A stretch of 64,000 nucleotides of DNA from Piliocolobus tephrosceles (lineage: Eukaryota; Chordata; Mammalia; Primates; Cercopithecidae), in contig NC_045446.1 of the NCBI RefSeq assembly GCF_002776525.5, positions 69,542,047 to 69,606,046 of the forward strand. Direction: 5' to 3'. Shown in pieces: positions 42,956 through 54,256 of the stretch. A program made the translations under genes and the position numbers. Position 1 is the stretch's first letter. Every line of letters starts with the position of its first letter. Under the pieces are notes generated by a model. It saw nothing but the letters and a program-made list of their open reading frames with translations. It made no database searches and was not told where the DNA came from.

Positions 42956-43477
42956 CTACTGAGAGTTGAATCGTGTTCCTCCAAAAGCTATATTGAACTC
43001 CTAATTTCTGGTACCTATGGATACAAACCTATTTAGAAATAAGGTCTTTGCGAATGTAATCAAGATATAAGTTAAGGTGAAGTCCTACTGGAACAGGACA
43101 GGCCTTTCATCCAGTATGACTGATGCCCTTATAGGAAGAGGAGGAGACACAGGTAGGCACACAGAGCAGGGAAACCACCCTGTGAAGACATGAAGATATA
43201 CAGAGGGAAGACAGCCATGTGAGGGCAGAGGCAGAGACTGGACTTATCAGCTGCAAGCCAAGGAGCACCAAGGAGTGACACAATCACCAGAAGCCAGGAA
43301 CCAGAGACAGGCATGGAACAGATTCTGCCCCTGGATCCACCAAGAAGGAGCCAACATTGCCATCACCTGGATTTCAGACATCTAGCTGCCAAACCTGCAA
43401 GAAAATAAATTTCTGTTGTTTTAAACCATTCCATTTGTGGTAGTTTGCAATGGCAGCTGTGGGAAGCTAATACACCA
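42956..43477 (+). mobile_element. MLT1-type (ERVL-MaLR) LTR
   Basis: gttgaatcgtgttcctccaa, aaataaggtctttgcgaatg, gatgcccttataggaagagg, acagccatgtgagggcagag, tttcagacatctagctgcca, aataaatttctgttgtttta, gtggtagtttgcaatggcag. About 520 bp, a solo LTR in the same orientation as the one at 25.3 kb. atcaa lies on both sides (42,951-42,955 and 43,478-43,482), a possible 5-bp TSD. Confidence 0.85.
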
Positions 43478-43689
43478 ATCAAGACAGGGAGAAAGTGCCC
43501 AAACAGAAGAACCAAGTGTTGCAACACAGAGAAAAAAAGCAACCAATTCCTCCCTGAATGCTTGCATCTCCTGCCATCTCTTCACATCAGCCATTTTCCT
43601 TCTAATCCCTTGCTGTCAGCAAGACGCATCTGGACATGATCTGTGTAGGTACCAGCCATCGTTTTCTAAAACTGACACACCAGATGATA
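43478..43689. other. Short gene-free gap
   Basis: Unclassified. Confidence 0.4.
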
Positions 43690-43805
43690 GTTAAGTGCCT
43701 CCTATATTCCAGGGTCAGGCATTGAGGATCCAGGGGTGAACCACACGGACTCCATTCCTGGGTGCACAGAGTACCCAGTCTAAATGGAGGACACTTTGGA
43801 CAAGA
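43690..43805 (-). mobile_element. L2 3'-end fragment
   Basis: gttaagtgcctcctatattc, agggtcaggcattgaggatc, tacccagtctaaatggagga. Confidence 0.6.
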
Positions 43806-44179
43806 ACTTGCCACCAGGAACACATTCCTGAACAGGACCTGGCATACAGGGTGCTCTGAGGAAATGCGGCAAGAGGATAAAACATGACCCACTCAATCGG
43901 TCACCAGTTCTGTGTCGTTGACAAATTCGCCCAAGTTCCAAAAGGCCACAGGCATCAGATTACTCAGCCTGGGGGCTTTCTATGGCTCCCAGAAGGTAGG
44001 TATAGCATCAGGTCCTTGAATAAAACCTCTTGGGTTTTATTCAGAATTCCTCCCAACCCTCTCTGGACGTTTACTGCCCACTCCTCTTTCAGAAACACGT
44101 TATACTCACTCCAATAACTGGATAACACAGGCCTTGGCAGATTTTGAGTTCGAGATGCTTTATGGCCTTTAATATCCTT
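43806..44179. other. Gene-free, unclassified sequence
   Basis: Nothing recognisable. Confidence 0.4.
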
Positions 44180-44272
44180 GAATATTTACCACAGGCCTGT
44201 TCTGAAACTCTGTACTCATGATATAGAGATGAGTAAGACATATTTGTCCCTGTTCCTGAGCAGCCAAAGGGC
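44180..44272 (-). mobile_element. Weak L2 3'-end fragment
   Basis: gaatatttaccacaggcctg, gatgagtaagacatatttgt ccctgttc. Confidence 0.45.
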
Positions 44273-44284
44273 TAGCTGGAGCTC

Positions 44285-44398
44285 CTTGGCCTCAGTTTAC
44301 TCATCTGTAAAATGGAGGCAGTAATATGTCTTAGTTTATAGTTAGTAGGCATACCAAGTGTCTAGCTCTCAGCAGGTGTGCAACAAACATCAAGTCCT
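44285..44398 (+). mobile_element. MIR SINE fragment
   Basis: cctcagtttactcatctgta aaatggaggcag, tctagctctcagcaggtgtg. Confidence 0.65.
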
Positions 44399-44419
44399 CA
44401 TGCATTTATTTTCCTGGAT

Positions 44420-44715
44420 GCGCCTTTGCTCAGACCTTCTCCCTGCCTATGTGCTTCTCATCCATCTCTACTACCTCATGGCCAATACATTTTTAAGACT
44501 CAGATGAAAGCTTGATCCTTCTCTAAGCTTTTCCTGACCAGCCTAATGGCTTCTTAGAATTCCAGCCTCTCCGACTACATGAATCTGAATATTTTCCCCC
44601 ACTATATGGTCTAATTAGGCATTTTTTAATTTGTGTTTTCCTCATCCTAGCTTCTTATCTCTCATGGTTCTTCGTATCATGCCTTATATCTAGTTCTTGT
44701 TCAATGAGTAGCTAT
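44420..44715 (+). mobile_element. L2 LINE 3' region
   Basis: ctttgctcagaccttctccc, aatacatttttaagactcag atg, aagcttttcctgaccagcct, ctagttcttgttcaatgagt. Confidence 0.6.
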
Positions 44716-45579
44716 AGATTGGTTTGCTGCTTGCTTTATTGTTTCAAGTCCCAGAAAGTAGGAGGTAAAAATATCACACAAAATTAGGCCATTCAGGGTT
44801 CAGTCCCTCCTAAAAGTTGAGACAAGAGGACCATCCTTAATAGAAGCCCAGTGATCCCCAGATGTAAATGGTCACTTTTGCCTTCCTGGCTCCAAAAGCA
44901 GCCCAGCTGTTCACACCTTTGCAGGGACCCCTTCCACCTCAGGGCAAGGAAATGGCTGCCAAATTGCAACCCTAATTGGGAGGCAGGCAAAGGAATGGCC
45001 AGAGGCACAATAACCCTCCAGTGGCCAACCCAAAGAGTCTGCTTCCCTTTCTTTTGTATGCTTCCCAGCCCTGATGCATGCATGGTTCTCCCCTCTAACC
45101 TTCAGGCATGGTGGCCACTGGGTCTCCCAAGACCTCTCTCCTCTCTGGTTCACACTCCATAGGACCATTTAGTCTCTCAGGGGCAGAGAAAATAGAGTGA
45201 CTTGAATAACTTTATGAATCACAACCAAAGCCAAGAAAGACAGAATCAAATGAAAATACTGTCTGAGACCGTTTGCCAAGGCAAAGGTTGAGGGAGCCTG
45301 GGCCGCTGTCATTGATACAAGGGACTCTGCCTTTCATTTCCTCTTTGAATGAGTTTCTCCTGAGCACTGTGTAAAGGGGGCTTCAGAACCTAGTCAAAGA
45401 CACAGGTGCAGGGACTCTATAGGTCAGATGGCAGACCTCTGGGCCTCAGAAGAGGAAGTCACAGAATTTGGCTTGAGGTGTTCGGGCAGAACACTCAAAG
45501 GGATGAGATTCAGGGAAAAGCAGGAGCTAAGGAGGCAAAGGCCATTCCAGCTAGTCATGGCTGGGGACAGAAAATTCAC
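44716..45579. other. Gene-free, unclassified sequence
   Basis: No exon or typable repeat. Overlapping frames around 44,793-45,168 on both strands have no recognisable features. Confidence 0.4.
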
Positions 45580-45825
45580 AGTAGCCCACTATGTACCAGG
45601 CAGTGTTCTCATTGATTTGTATACATGATTTTATTTCATCCTCGACATAGCCCCATAGTTACAGGTATTACTGTCATTAACATCTCCATTTTGTAAATAA
45701 ATAAACTGAAGCCCAGGGGACTGAGTAACTGGAGCAAAACTGGAAAGCCAGTAAGCCACAGAATCAGAATTCTAATCCAGTTCTGAGTGACTCAAAGCCT
45801 GCCCCCTTCAACTATGTGCTACATG
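45580..45825 (-). mobile_element. Near full-length MIR SINE
   Basis: ccactatgtaccaggcagtg, tgattttatttcatcctcga, ctccattttgtaaataaata aactgaagcccagggg, agtaagccacagaatcagaa. Confidence 0.8.
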
Positions 45826-46684
45826 GCTACCCAGGAAACCCACAGATGTGTCACTCCTGCTTCCTCTCTGGATATCATTTCCCAAGTTAACTGGCTGTCT
45901 CCAAATTTTTTGGCATTTGAATAACTTCTTTACAGGCCAGAGGTAACTGACACTCATGGTCAAAAAAGGAAGGATACCCCAGCAACTAAATACAGAATAA
46001 GAGTAAGTAGAGAATGTAAAGGGTTAGAAGGCTTTGTGAGCCAGGAAGGCAAAAGCCAGGAAGGCCACTCAGGTCTGGGGGATCACAGTACTTCTTTTGA
46101 CAATGGTTCTCTTATCTCAGAATTTTTAGGGAAGGTTGGCTGCTGAGTGGCCCAAAAGTTAGGGCAGTTTGCATGATTTTTCCCCCTCCCTTCTTCTGGG
46201 GCTTATGAGCAATTAGCAAACCAATCCACAGATACTGTCAAATAGAGGTTGCATAGTGGAAAGTTAGAAAGAAAACAGTCTGGAAATGCCAACTCTGTTA
46301 CCGTGCAAGGCCCATTTATGAATTTACATATGTGTGCTTGTTTATATTTATCCCAATTTGTGCAAGACAAATTATAAGGAATCCAGTGCAGACAGAAAGT
46401 AGAAAATGTAGCATGTGGCCCAAGGTTGCCACATATTCTGTGCTTTTATTCTTTTTCCTATGCTTTGCAACTCCCCACCACATGTGTCCTCTAATCTGGG
46501 ACAACCCCCAGCACCATGAGTTCAAAATAGAATCCAATAAGAAGAGGCTCAATTTACCTGTGAATCTTCAGGAGCAGCAGAAAAGTAGGGGTAGGGGCAT
46601 CTCACCTGGCTGAGAGTTAGGTCAGGTGCTTTTGAAAGTCAGTAATGTTCATCCAGCCTTACTTCGCAGGGCCCTGAGAAAGAG
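45826..46684. other. Gene-free, unclassified sequence
   Basis: Nothing typable. Confidence 0.4.
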
Positions 46685-46800
46685 CTGGGCTGTGGGCCAC
46701 TGCCACTTACAAACTGCATGACCCTGGGCAGACCATCTAACCTCTCTATGCTTTGTTTTTCTCATCCATTCACATTATGGAATTACTAACAGTGGTAGCT
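46685..46800 (+). mobile_element. MIR SINE fragment
   Basis: ccacttacaaactgcatgac cctgggcagacc, ctatgctttgtttttctcat. Confidence 0.65.
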
Positions 46801-46969
46801 CCTCTTCACTGAGTGGGGACAGGGATATAAACACACTTGTAAACAGAAACTGCTGCACAAACAAGAGGCTTATTTTTAGTCCTACCTGGATTATGCAACT
46901 AAATAGTATGGACCCAATAGAACTTAACCTTAAGTAGAACATGATCAGGGCTGATCACAGAATATATTC

Positions 46970-47345
46970 AACTGTATTCAATAAATATATTTTGAGTACC
47001 TGGCTCTGCGATAGAAGACAGTCAGATAGATGTTATTAAAAAAAAAAAAAAAAAAAAAGAGGGCCACAGTGTGTTAGGTTCTAGAACTGAGGAGATGGAA
47101 GACAGGTAAGGTATGCTGGGGGCCCCAGTAGAGGCCAGTAGAGTGGACCTAGGGCAGATGGGAAAGCGCTGCCTGCTCTCGAGGGGATACTGGAACTGAG
47201 GCTTGAATAGGTAGGAATTGGCTAAGTGGACACAGTGAAGGCATTCCAAGCAGAAGGAACAGCACAGCTGAGGCACAGAGGCCTGAGCAGGATGGTGTGC
47301 AGAGGGAAGTGTGCTAGCCCAGCAGGTCTGGCTGCCATGCTTCAT
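46970..47345 (-). mobile_element. L2 LINE 3' region with internal A21 tract
   Basis: Antisense L2: tattcaataaatatattttg agtacctgg, actggaactgaggcttgaat, gaaggcattccaagcagaag, gaacagcacagctgaggcac. A run of 21 A (47,038-47,058) splits it near its 3' end. Confidence 0.75.
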
Positions 47346-48029
47346 TACAAAAGAACAAGATTTATTCAGCAGGGGGATGTCACTGTAACTACCCTTCATC
47401 ATGACTTTCCATAGGCAGAAACATGAAGACAGCCCCAGATCTCACCCACCCAAATGATTCCCAGCATTTTTTGTGTCATTTCTCACTCTGATTAGCAAGC
47501 AATTTCCTGAAGGCAAGCCAATCCACCGGGCACAGAATATGAGTTCCAACTCTTCCAATGAGCAGAAATCTACTGGTTCCATATTCTTCTCTAGGGAAGG
47601 AGAATCAGCTGAAATGAGTAGTTGTTTCCCATATTTACATGGGTATTTTCTTCTTATGTGAAATGCTTATGGACAAGGACTAATCTGTTAGGAAGGCAGA
47701 GAAAAATTGTGGTCCCTGCTACCATAGCCAAGGAAGAAGAACTGGGGAGTGGGAGGGCAATAAGTTTTTATTGGAAAAATCAAAAACTTTGATTGTTTGG
47801 ACTTTGAGAGGAGACCCTAAAATTAGAGAGGAACTTGGAGGTGATCTTGTCCAACATACTACTCAAAGCAAAGCTCCCTTATAATACAGCCTGGCTAATT
47901 AACAGGCATCAAGTCTTGCTTGAATACATTTTTTATTAATTTGATAATTTGATGGATCATAGTTCTTGTGGAAACACATGCACTCATATCAAGAAAGAGA
48001 GAGAAACAGGAACATGTGGAATCTTGGAA
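47346..48029. other. Gene-free, unclassified sequence
   Basis: About 47,820-47,940 (ggaacttggaggtgatcttg tccaac) has old-repeat texture that I cannot name. No exon. Confidence 0.35.
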
Positions 48030-48257
48030 ACAGAGGAAGAGTCAAATTTGGCTCCTCTACTTACATAGATTGAATTACTATGACCTTAGGCAAGACATTC
48101 AAACCCTCTGAGTTCCTTCTCTGTAAAGAATTGGTTATAAAACCTTCCTCGTCGGTGTTGTTGTGAGGATTAAGTGGAATCATGTATATATAGTGCCCAG
48201 CAGAGTTGGCTGGCACACAACCAGCACTCAATAAATGGTAATTATTATTATCTCATT
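48030..48257 (+). mobile_element. MIR SINE
   Basis: ctatgaccttaggcaagaca, gttgttgtgaggattaagtg, aaccagcactcaataaatgg taattattattat. Confidence 0.8.
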
Positions 48258-48388
48258 AGCCCAAACTCCCACCCAAGGCAGAAATCCTTCTTTAAACAAC
48301 CCTGACAAACCAGAGAGCTATCAAGTCTCTGCTAGAATAAATATTTGTTGATTGATTTGGTAATCAGTTGATTCTAAATACCTGGGAG
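48258..48388. other. Short gene-free gap
   Basis: Unclassified, lying between the MIR and the CA repeat. Confidence 0.4.

Positions 48389-48417
<29 letters not shown>
48389..48417. repeat. (CA)n microsatellite
   Basis: Fourteen uninterrupted ac units. Confidence 0.95.
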
Positions 48418-48419
<2 letters not shown>

Positions 48420-48839
48420 CCAGGATTATTTCTCCAAGTCCTGTGTGAGGGAGATGCTTTATCAACAAGATCATATCCCCATATCCTTCTCTGTTGGGTG
48501 ATATTCAATGGTTAAATTTGCAGCCCAGAGCCAGAATCCAGTCACTGCAACTTTCTGCTCCATGGTCTGCTTCTTTAACCATTTTTTTTTTTTTTCTTTT
48601 AACCACACAGACTGCTTTGAAGACCTTCCCAGACCATGCACATACCTGGAACAAATTGCCTACAACTTCAGGGGTGTCACAGACCTTGTGAAGGGCTTTG
48701 TGCCTTCCTGGCTAAGCTCCTCTTGCTGGCACCTCCCCACACAAGGCTCTGAAATTGCAAACACTGCTCCTTTCTCCCAACAAGCATCTCTCTTGCCATC
48801 TCCTCCCAGTGCTCTTCCTGGAACTTCAGAAGAGGGATG
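48418..48839. other. Gene-free, unclassified sequence
   Basis: T13 near 48,583. The 131-codon frame 48,508-48,903 runs into a MIR and has no domain signature. Confidence 0.4.
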
Positions 48840-49020
48840 CAGTGCTGGACTTAAGCTCTGCAATCAGTGCAAATTCCAGTTTCCTCATCTAGTGCATCTT
48901 TAAGCCTCAGTTTCCTCGCCTACAAAATGGCGATGGTAATAGTGCCTGTGTTACAGAGCTGCTGTGAGGGCTGAGGGGCACAGCACAGTGCCTGCACAGA
49001 GGAAACACACAACTGAAGTT
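48840..49020 (+). mobile_element. MIR SINE
   Basis: taagcctcagtttcctcgcc, tacaaaatggcgatggtaat agtgcctg, gagctgctgtgagggctgag, cacagtgcctgcacagagga. Confidence 0.7.
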
Positions 49021-49477
49021 TGCAGTTGTCACTTCTCTTCTTATGTTACCTGTTCCCTTGCTCTCCTCCTCCCACAAACATTGCAGCTTGCCATTGTTCC
49101 ACTTTAAAAAAAAGCTCCAGAAGGTACACACAGCTCCAGAGGACAACTTGAGATGGTCCTGCATGCCGTGACCTAGGTGTCAGGCAGGGGGCGCTCTGTC
49201 CAAGTCAGACGTGGGGCAGCAGGTGACAGACATATGCCAGACTTGGCCCTGAGAAGCTCTGACTGGGATTTATAAGGTCTATGATTACTAAAAGAAAGAA
49301 AAATTCAAATTACTGAGTTAAAAATCAGTGGTATAGTAGATTCAAAAGCTTAATAAACAAAGGGTCTTGGGGACAGGAAACAATACAAGGGATCCATGGA
49401 GGTATAACATTTGAGAATTCTGATGTCCTTCCCCTTTTTGTTTCCCGGCCTCCTTCCCTCCCTCTCTTCCTTTAAAG
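49021..49477. other. Gene-free, unclassified sequence
   Basis: Nothing recognisable. Confidence 0.4.
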
Positions 49478-49612
49478 AACAAGCATGTATTGAGCGGTTA
49501 TGTGTCCAAGCCTTGTGCTAGCCACTAGAAATGAGAGATGAATAACCATGATTCCTGCCCTCTCGGAGCTCACAGTCTAATGGAAGAGCCGACTTATAAA
49601 AATAACAGTGCA
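49478..49612 (-). mobile_element. L2 3'-end fragment
   Basis: aacaagcatgtattgagcgg, gccttgtgctagccactaga, ctgccctctcggagctcaca gtctaatgg. Confidence 0.7.
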
Positions 49613-49739
49613 ACAAGTTCCCCAACAGGGCAAACACACGTGCTGAGGCTATCTAACCCTGAAGCCTCAGACTCTATGAGACGCAAAGGAATAAACGATA
49701 ATTCCCAGAAAAGGTGACACTCAAATGGAGACCTGTCAA

Positions 49740-49982
49740 TCATTTTTATTAGACATTTTTGCTGGTTACAAAAGTAATAATACTTTTTGCAGGAGATTTG
49801 GAAAGCACAAGGGTGTCAGAAAAAGAAAACAACAATCATTATTTCACCATTAGAGGCAACCACTAATACATTCTGAAGCATTTCTCTTTCCATCTATGTA
49901 CTTAACATCAATTAGTTCATTATGTCTATACATTTGATAGGCTTCCCATTTTACTTAACATTGAAACATAAGTACTTTTCCA
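49740..49982 (+). repeat. Old unnamed interspersed repeat, copy B
   Basis: ggttacaaaagtaataatac, gagatttggaaagcacaagg, ttcaccattagaggcaacca, cattttacttaacattgaaa. Same element type and orientation as 23,680-23,925. Confidence 0.5.
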
Positions 49983-50059
49983 TCAAGCTCAGTCCAGACG
50001 AGTGACCCCTGGATCTTTGATCTGGGGGACCAAGTCCAGGAGCCTGGAAGCCAGGGCTG

Positions 50060-50325
50060 GCCCAAAGGAGAGATGACAAGCTGGGTTTTGGTGAGCAGGT
50101 TGAGTTGGCAGTGCCTGTGGAGCATTCCACCCAGGGAAGAACACTGAAGATGCTGGAGAGCTGGGTGTGGCACTCAGGAGACAAATTCAGGCCTAGAGGG
50201 TCCTCAGGTGGTGGTTGACGCCATGGGTATGGATGAGATCCCTCAGGGAGGGTGTGCAGGGTGAGAAGAGAGATGACTAGGGTAAGGTCCCTGCCCTCTA
50301 GAAGCTCACAGTCTAGTTGTGTTCA
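50060..50325 (-). mobile_element. L2-like sequence
   Basis: acgccatgggtatggatgag atccctcagggagggtgtgc is followed by ctgccctctagaagctcaca gtctagttgtg, both antisense L2-type phrases. The order is rearranged relative to the consensus, so this may be two pieces. Confidence 0.5.
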
Positions 50326-50334
50326 TGTGCAAGT

Positions 50335-50395
50335 CATTTACCCCCAGCTAGATTGTAAGCTCCTTGAGGGCAGTTACCATTTCACACACAGCAGT
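50335..50395 (+). mobile_element. Short L2 3'-end fragment
   Basis: ctagattgtaagctccttga gggcagttacc is a sense L2 phrase, opposite in orientation to its neighbour. Confidence 0.6.
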
Positions 50396-51604
50396 CCCTC
50401 GCCAACCATGGGGGTTAGGTTTCTGAAAACCCCTGGGGCAGGAGAAGTCAGGCTTGAGGAATTTAGGACCTTATTGGGGAAAAAATAGGGTTAGGGGAAT
50501 GAAGTCACCAGTGAACTTGTAAAATTATTATATTTTTACATAATGAAAAATGACAATGACAACATATTCAAAACATTGAATACCAGTGCCACAAATTATC
50601 AACATATTCTTCAATTAACAATGTAAACTTTACAACTTATTTTTATGTATCATCTATCCCTTTAGTAGAGTTTGCCCCTTCACGGCTGTAACAATATTCT
50701 TGTAAATTCACTTTTGCATTGCTGGAAAAAATATACTTGCTAAGAGTCCTTTTCTTATGTGTGTTTTCCCATCCAATTATTCAATGCATTTTGGTTTTTA
50801 TAACTCCAGGCTAGTGACTCCTGTCTCTTGGTCCCACCCACAAGTGCAAGCACATACCCACATCCTAACAGGTAGGAGTATGTTTCTGAGGTCTGATCCA
50901 CCGCCTTCCACTCTCCTCTCTTCCCCAATTTTACTACAAACACCTCTCCTCTGCAGCCACTTCACCTACTTCCCTCTTCCTCAACCTCTGGGCATATTTC
51001 ATCAGTTCCCCCATAGGAATAAACAAAGACTCCTGACCTTGGGATTCTCCATGGCTTCTGACAAAGTACGCAAACATGAAGTTGTCAATATTAGAATTTG
51101 GTGTCTGTCTTTGGTAGACCCTAGCATATCATTCACTCACTAGCTTGTAGTAGGTTCTCAATGAATTCTTGTTGAACTGAGCAACTTCCAAAGTAAAGGA
51201 AGGATGTGGACTTTTTTTTCTCTCTTTCCCCATTCACTGCTCCGAATGAATATTAAACCTTCACACAACATAAATATTGAAATATTTGTAGGCACATTTA
51301 ATTTTCCCTTCTGGCAGGTCGTGATGACAAGAGGCAAGTAATAGATGCAATCTATCTGCATTCATGAAGGCAATTTTGAGTTCCACCATGACATGCTGTC
51401 AATAGAGTCAAAAGATATGGCCCTTTAGTGAAGGAATTCTCCATATTTTCCAGCTCAGACCACTTGGATAAAGGAAAACACCTACTAACCAACGAATCTC
51501 CCATGTACATTTATGACAGAAAGGTTATCGCCACGACTAAATGGGAGGACTAGCACTATTTTTCATGAGATATCAACAAAACCATGTCTTTTAAATGAAA
51601 CAAT
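50396..51604. other. Gene-free, unclassified sequence
   Basis: AT-rich middle. The 128-codon frame 50,757-51,143 has no recognisable domain. No exon is recognised. Confidence 0.4.
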
Positions 51605-51792
51605 AACCAGTTACATTTACACAGCACTTTACATTTTACAAATGCTTTCAGGTACATTTTTATCTCACTTTTTCTTCACAGCAGCTCTGTGAGGTAGTCA
51701 GAGAAGGCACTGATACTTCCATTTTGCAGATGAAGAAACTGAGGCTTATTCTAAGGAAGGGACCAAAAGGGGCAACTCACTAGTCAAATTTG
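51605..51792 (-). mobile_element. MIR SINE
   Basis: acacagcactttacatttta, agcagctctgtgaggtagtc, tccattttgcagatgaagaa actgaggc. Confidence 0.75.
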
Positions 51793-52119
51793 ATACCCTT
51801 TCCATCTCCCATCACTGTTCTGTTGCCAGTTGGGTTACAATGAAAAACACAAAACTAAATTGCAATGCTGTTCCACTGTCATGTAATTGCCAGTGCCCAA
51901 GAGGTAGGCCCACCCCTCCACACTCACAGTCTCCCATTCCTCCCATCCCGTTGTCTTCCCTCATTCACTATCCACTCCGAAAGTCAGTACCCAGCCTGGC
52001 ACATGAAGACATCTGAGTCAGCACCACATGCACCAGAAATGGCATTCAGCACTTCACGCATAGAAGCAAAGTTATGAGGCCAAAAAACCCGGGGGATTGA
52101 GGGAGGTGGTGGGGGTGGT
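51793..52119. other. Gene-free, unclassified sequence
   Basis: Nothing recognisable. Confidence 0.4.
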
Positions 52120-52280
52120 TCACCAGTCTTATCTCATTTAATCCTCTGCAAAATACTCACAATGATCACCCTTTCAAAGATGCAGAAACTGAGGCTCATC
52201 ACGTGTATTAGCTTGGCCATGGTCACATGTCCAGAGAATGACAGAGTCAGCATTTGAACCTAGGTTCAGTTCCTGGACAG
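52120..52280 (-). mobile_element. MIR SINE
   Basis: cttatctcatttaatcctct, agatgcagaaactgaggctc, gcatttgaacctaggttcag. Confidence 0.75.
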
Positions 52281-52699
52281 CAGGGCAGTCCCAAGAAAGC
52301 ACTTCACTGGCTCAGAGCCAAATGTGTTCCATTTCAGCCTCCCAGCTCAGAAGGACCTTGACCCTCTGCAGAAGCTGCTGCCCTGTCGGCAAAGCTTCTT
52401 ACAAAGGGTCCTCATCTGGACTAAAGCTGGATCACCTGACATAATGATTAAGCCCCAAACAGTCCCAAATCCTTTGTGGAAAAGAAAATCTGCTTTTTAA
52501 ATGAATTCACAGAGACATTTTGGTTTCAATTGCAAGGAACCTAAAATTTCCAAACAAGGAAGTAGACATTCAGTCCACTTATTCATTTCACAGGATCTTT
52601 AACCAAATGGCAAAGGGGAAAGCTCAATGAGCACCAACTAAGAAAACATAAGGGTCAAATTTTATGTGTGGCTGCAATGAAATTTAAAAGCAAAGTTGC
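52281..52699. other. Gene-free, unclassified sequence
   Basis: Nothing recognisable. Confidence 0.4.
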
Positions 52700-52932
52700 A
52701 GAGAGAGAAAGTAGACTAGAGGCTGCCAGGGGATTGGGGAAGGGGAAATGGGGAGTGACTGCTGAATAGGTACAGAGTTTCCTTTTGCTGTGATGCAATG
52801 CCTTGGACCTCCACAGAGGTGATGGTTGCACAACACTGTGAATGTTTTAAACACCACTCAAGTGTACACTTTAGAATAACTAGTGGTTAACTTTATGTTC
52901 TGTGAATTTTTACCTCATTTTTTTTAGAAAAA
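52700..52932 (+). mobile_element. L1M 3'-UTR fragment
   Basis: gactagaggctgccagggga, gggaaatggggagtgactgc, ggtgatggttgcacaacact gtgaatg, caagtgtacactttagaata, then tttttacctcattttttt. Confidence 0.75.
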
Positions 52933-52993
52933 CAAGAAATAATGTTGCATGTGCTGAGCACAGTCTGACAGATAAAAGATGCCTCAGGAAGTG

Positions 52994-53188
52994 TTTATAT
53001 GCACAAAAAGATTGGAACGCACCCACCTGCTCAACATTAAGAGTTAGTTATGAAATCCCTGGACAAAATATTGTATGTCTATTCAAGATGATATATATAT
53101 GGGGAATTGTAGAGATGTAGAGAAATGTTTATGGTACAATAGAAGATGGCAGGGGTTGGGGGAATAGTAGACAAAATAGTAGACAAAG
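52994..53188 (+). repeat. Inverted duplication, left arm
   Basis: This arm (for example acccacctgctcaacattaa, tgtagagatgtagagaaatg) is complementary to 54,257-54,423. Over the roughly 105 best aligned bases I count nine substitutions, all transitions, plus a 2-bp and an about 8-bp indel. The outer edge is less certain than the inner one. Confidence 0.85.
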
Positions 53189-53213
53189 AGGACCAGATAA
53201 AGCTGGTCCTCTT
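53186..53213. repeat. Perfect 11-bp hairpin at the inner edge of the left arm
   Basis: aagaggaccag (53,186-53,196), loop ataaag, ctggtcctctt (53,203-53,213). It overlaps the last bases of the left arm. Confidence 0.9.
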
Positions 53214-53446
53214 GTTCCTGAACCTGTGGACATGGAAACTCCCAGCACAGGGAATGTGCAGCACCAGAGAAGGGTGTGTGCATTTGTTCACTTATGTCAC
53301 TCTGTATGCCTGCATGTGTTTATACAACAGACAGAGGGGAGCAACTTCAGAATTACATTTTTACAGCTTGACTCTTTGGCTTAATAAATTGTTATGCCTT
53401 CCAAATTCACTGGTGGTGATAATAAGGAAAACAATAACAACAGTAA

Positions 53447-53480
<34 letters not shown>

Positions 53481-53491
53481 ATTATTATTAT
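53447..53491. repeat. (ATT)n microsatellite
   Basis: About ten att units, one interruption (taacatt), then four more. The Leu-rich frame 53,146-53,526 crosses it and is an artefact. Confidence 0.95.
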
Positions 53492-53497
53492 GGCAGG

Positions 53498-53700
53498 TAC
53501 TATTCCTTGAGAGACTTATGAGCTAGGCACCCTCATAAGTGTCTCTTGTGCATCATCTCACTTATTGCTCACAGAAACCCATGAGAAAGGAAATCTTCCC
53601 AATTTTCAGTGGGGGAAACTGAGAATCACAAAGTTAAAGACTTCTCCAAGGTCACACATTAGTCAGGACAGACACAGGATTTTAATTAGGTCTGACTGAT
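53498..53700 (-). mobile_element. MIR SINE
   Basis: atgagctaggcaccctcata, cagtgggggaaactgagaat, ctccaaggtcacacattagt cagg. Confidence 0.75.
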
Positions 53701-53796
53701 GTTCGTCATTTGACAGGAAAAGGAGAGCATAGTCAACATTTAGAATTGTAGATGGAGACTTAGAATGTAAAAAAAGCATTTTTTGAAAGACCCATA

Positions 53797-54146
53797 GCCC
53801 AGCACAGCGGCTCACGCCTGTAATCCCAGCATTTTGGGAGGCCGAGGCTGGCAGATCACAAGGTCAGGAGATCGAGACCATCCTGGCTGACACAGTGAAA
53901 TCCCACCTCTACTAAAAATACAAAAAAATAAAAAATAAAAAAATTAGCTGGCATGGCGGTGGGCACCTGTAGTCCCAACTACTCAGGAGGCTGAGGCAGG
54001 AGAATGGTGTGAACCCAGGAGGTGGAGGTTGTAGTGAGCCGAGATCATGCCACTGCACTCCAGCCTGGGTGAAAGAGCAAGAAGAAAGAAAAGAAAAGAA
54101 AAGAGAAAAGAAGGAAAGAAAGAAAGAGAGAGAGAGACAGAAAGAA
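53797..54146 (+). mobile_element. AluY-type SINE with GAAA-rich tail
   Basis: gcccagcacagcggctcacg, then the Y-type gtcaggagatcgagaccatc and gaggcaggagaatggtgtga. The middle linker is stretched (aaaaaaataaaaaataaaaa). The tail is a GAAA/GA microsatellite (about 54,078-54,146). TSD aaagacccata (53,786-53,796) against aaagacacata (54,147-54,157). It lies in the spacer of the inverted duplication. Confidence 0.92.
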
Positions 54147-54256
54147 AAAGACACATAATCACTTTAGCTAGAAATAAACACCAGTAATACTCTAACATGT
54201 TTACTTGGAATTGTTTCTATGTCTTCTACATAGTTGAAATAAAGCTATAGATGCAA

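Noticed and set aside
53146..53526. 126-codon frame with a poly-Leu end
   Set aside because: Poly-Leu comes from the (ATT/TTA)n repeat; the rest lies in the inverted-repeat arm.
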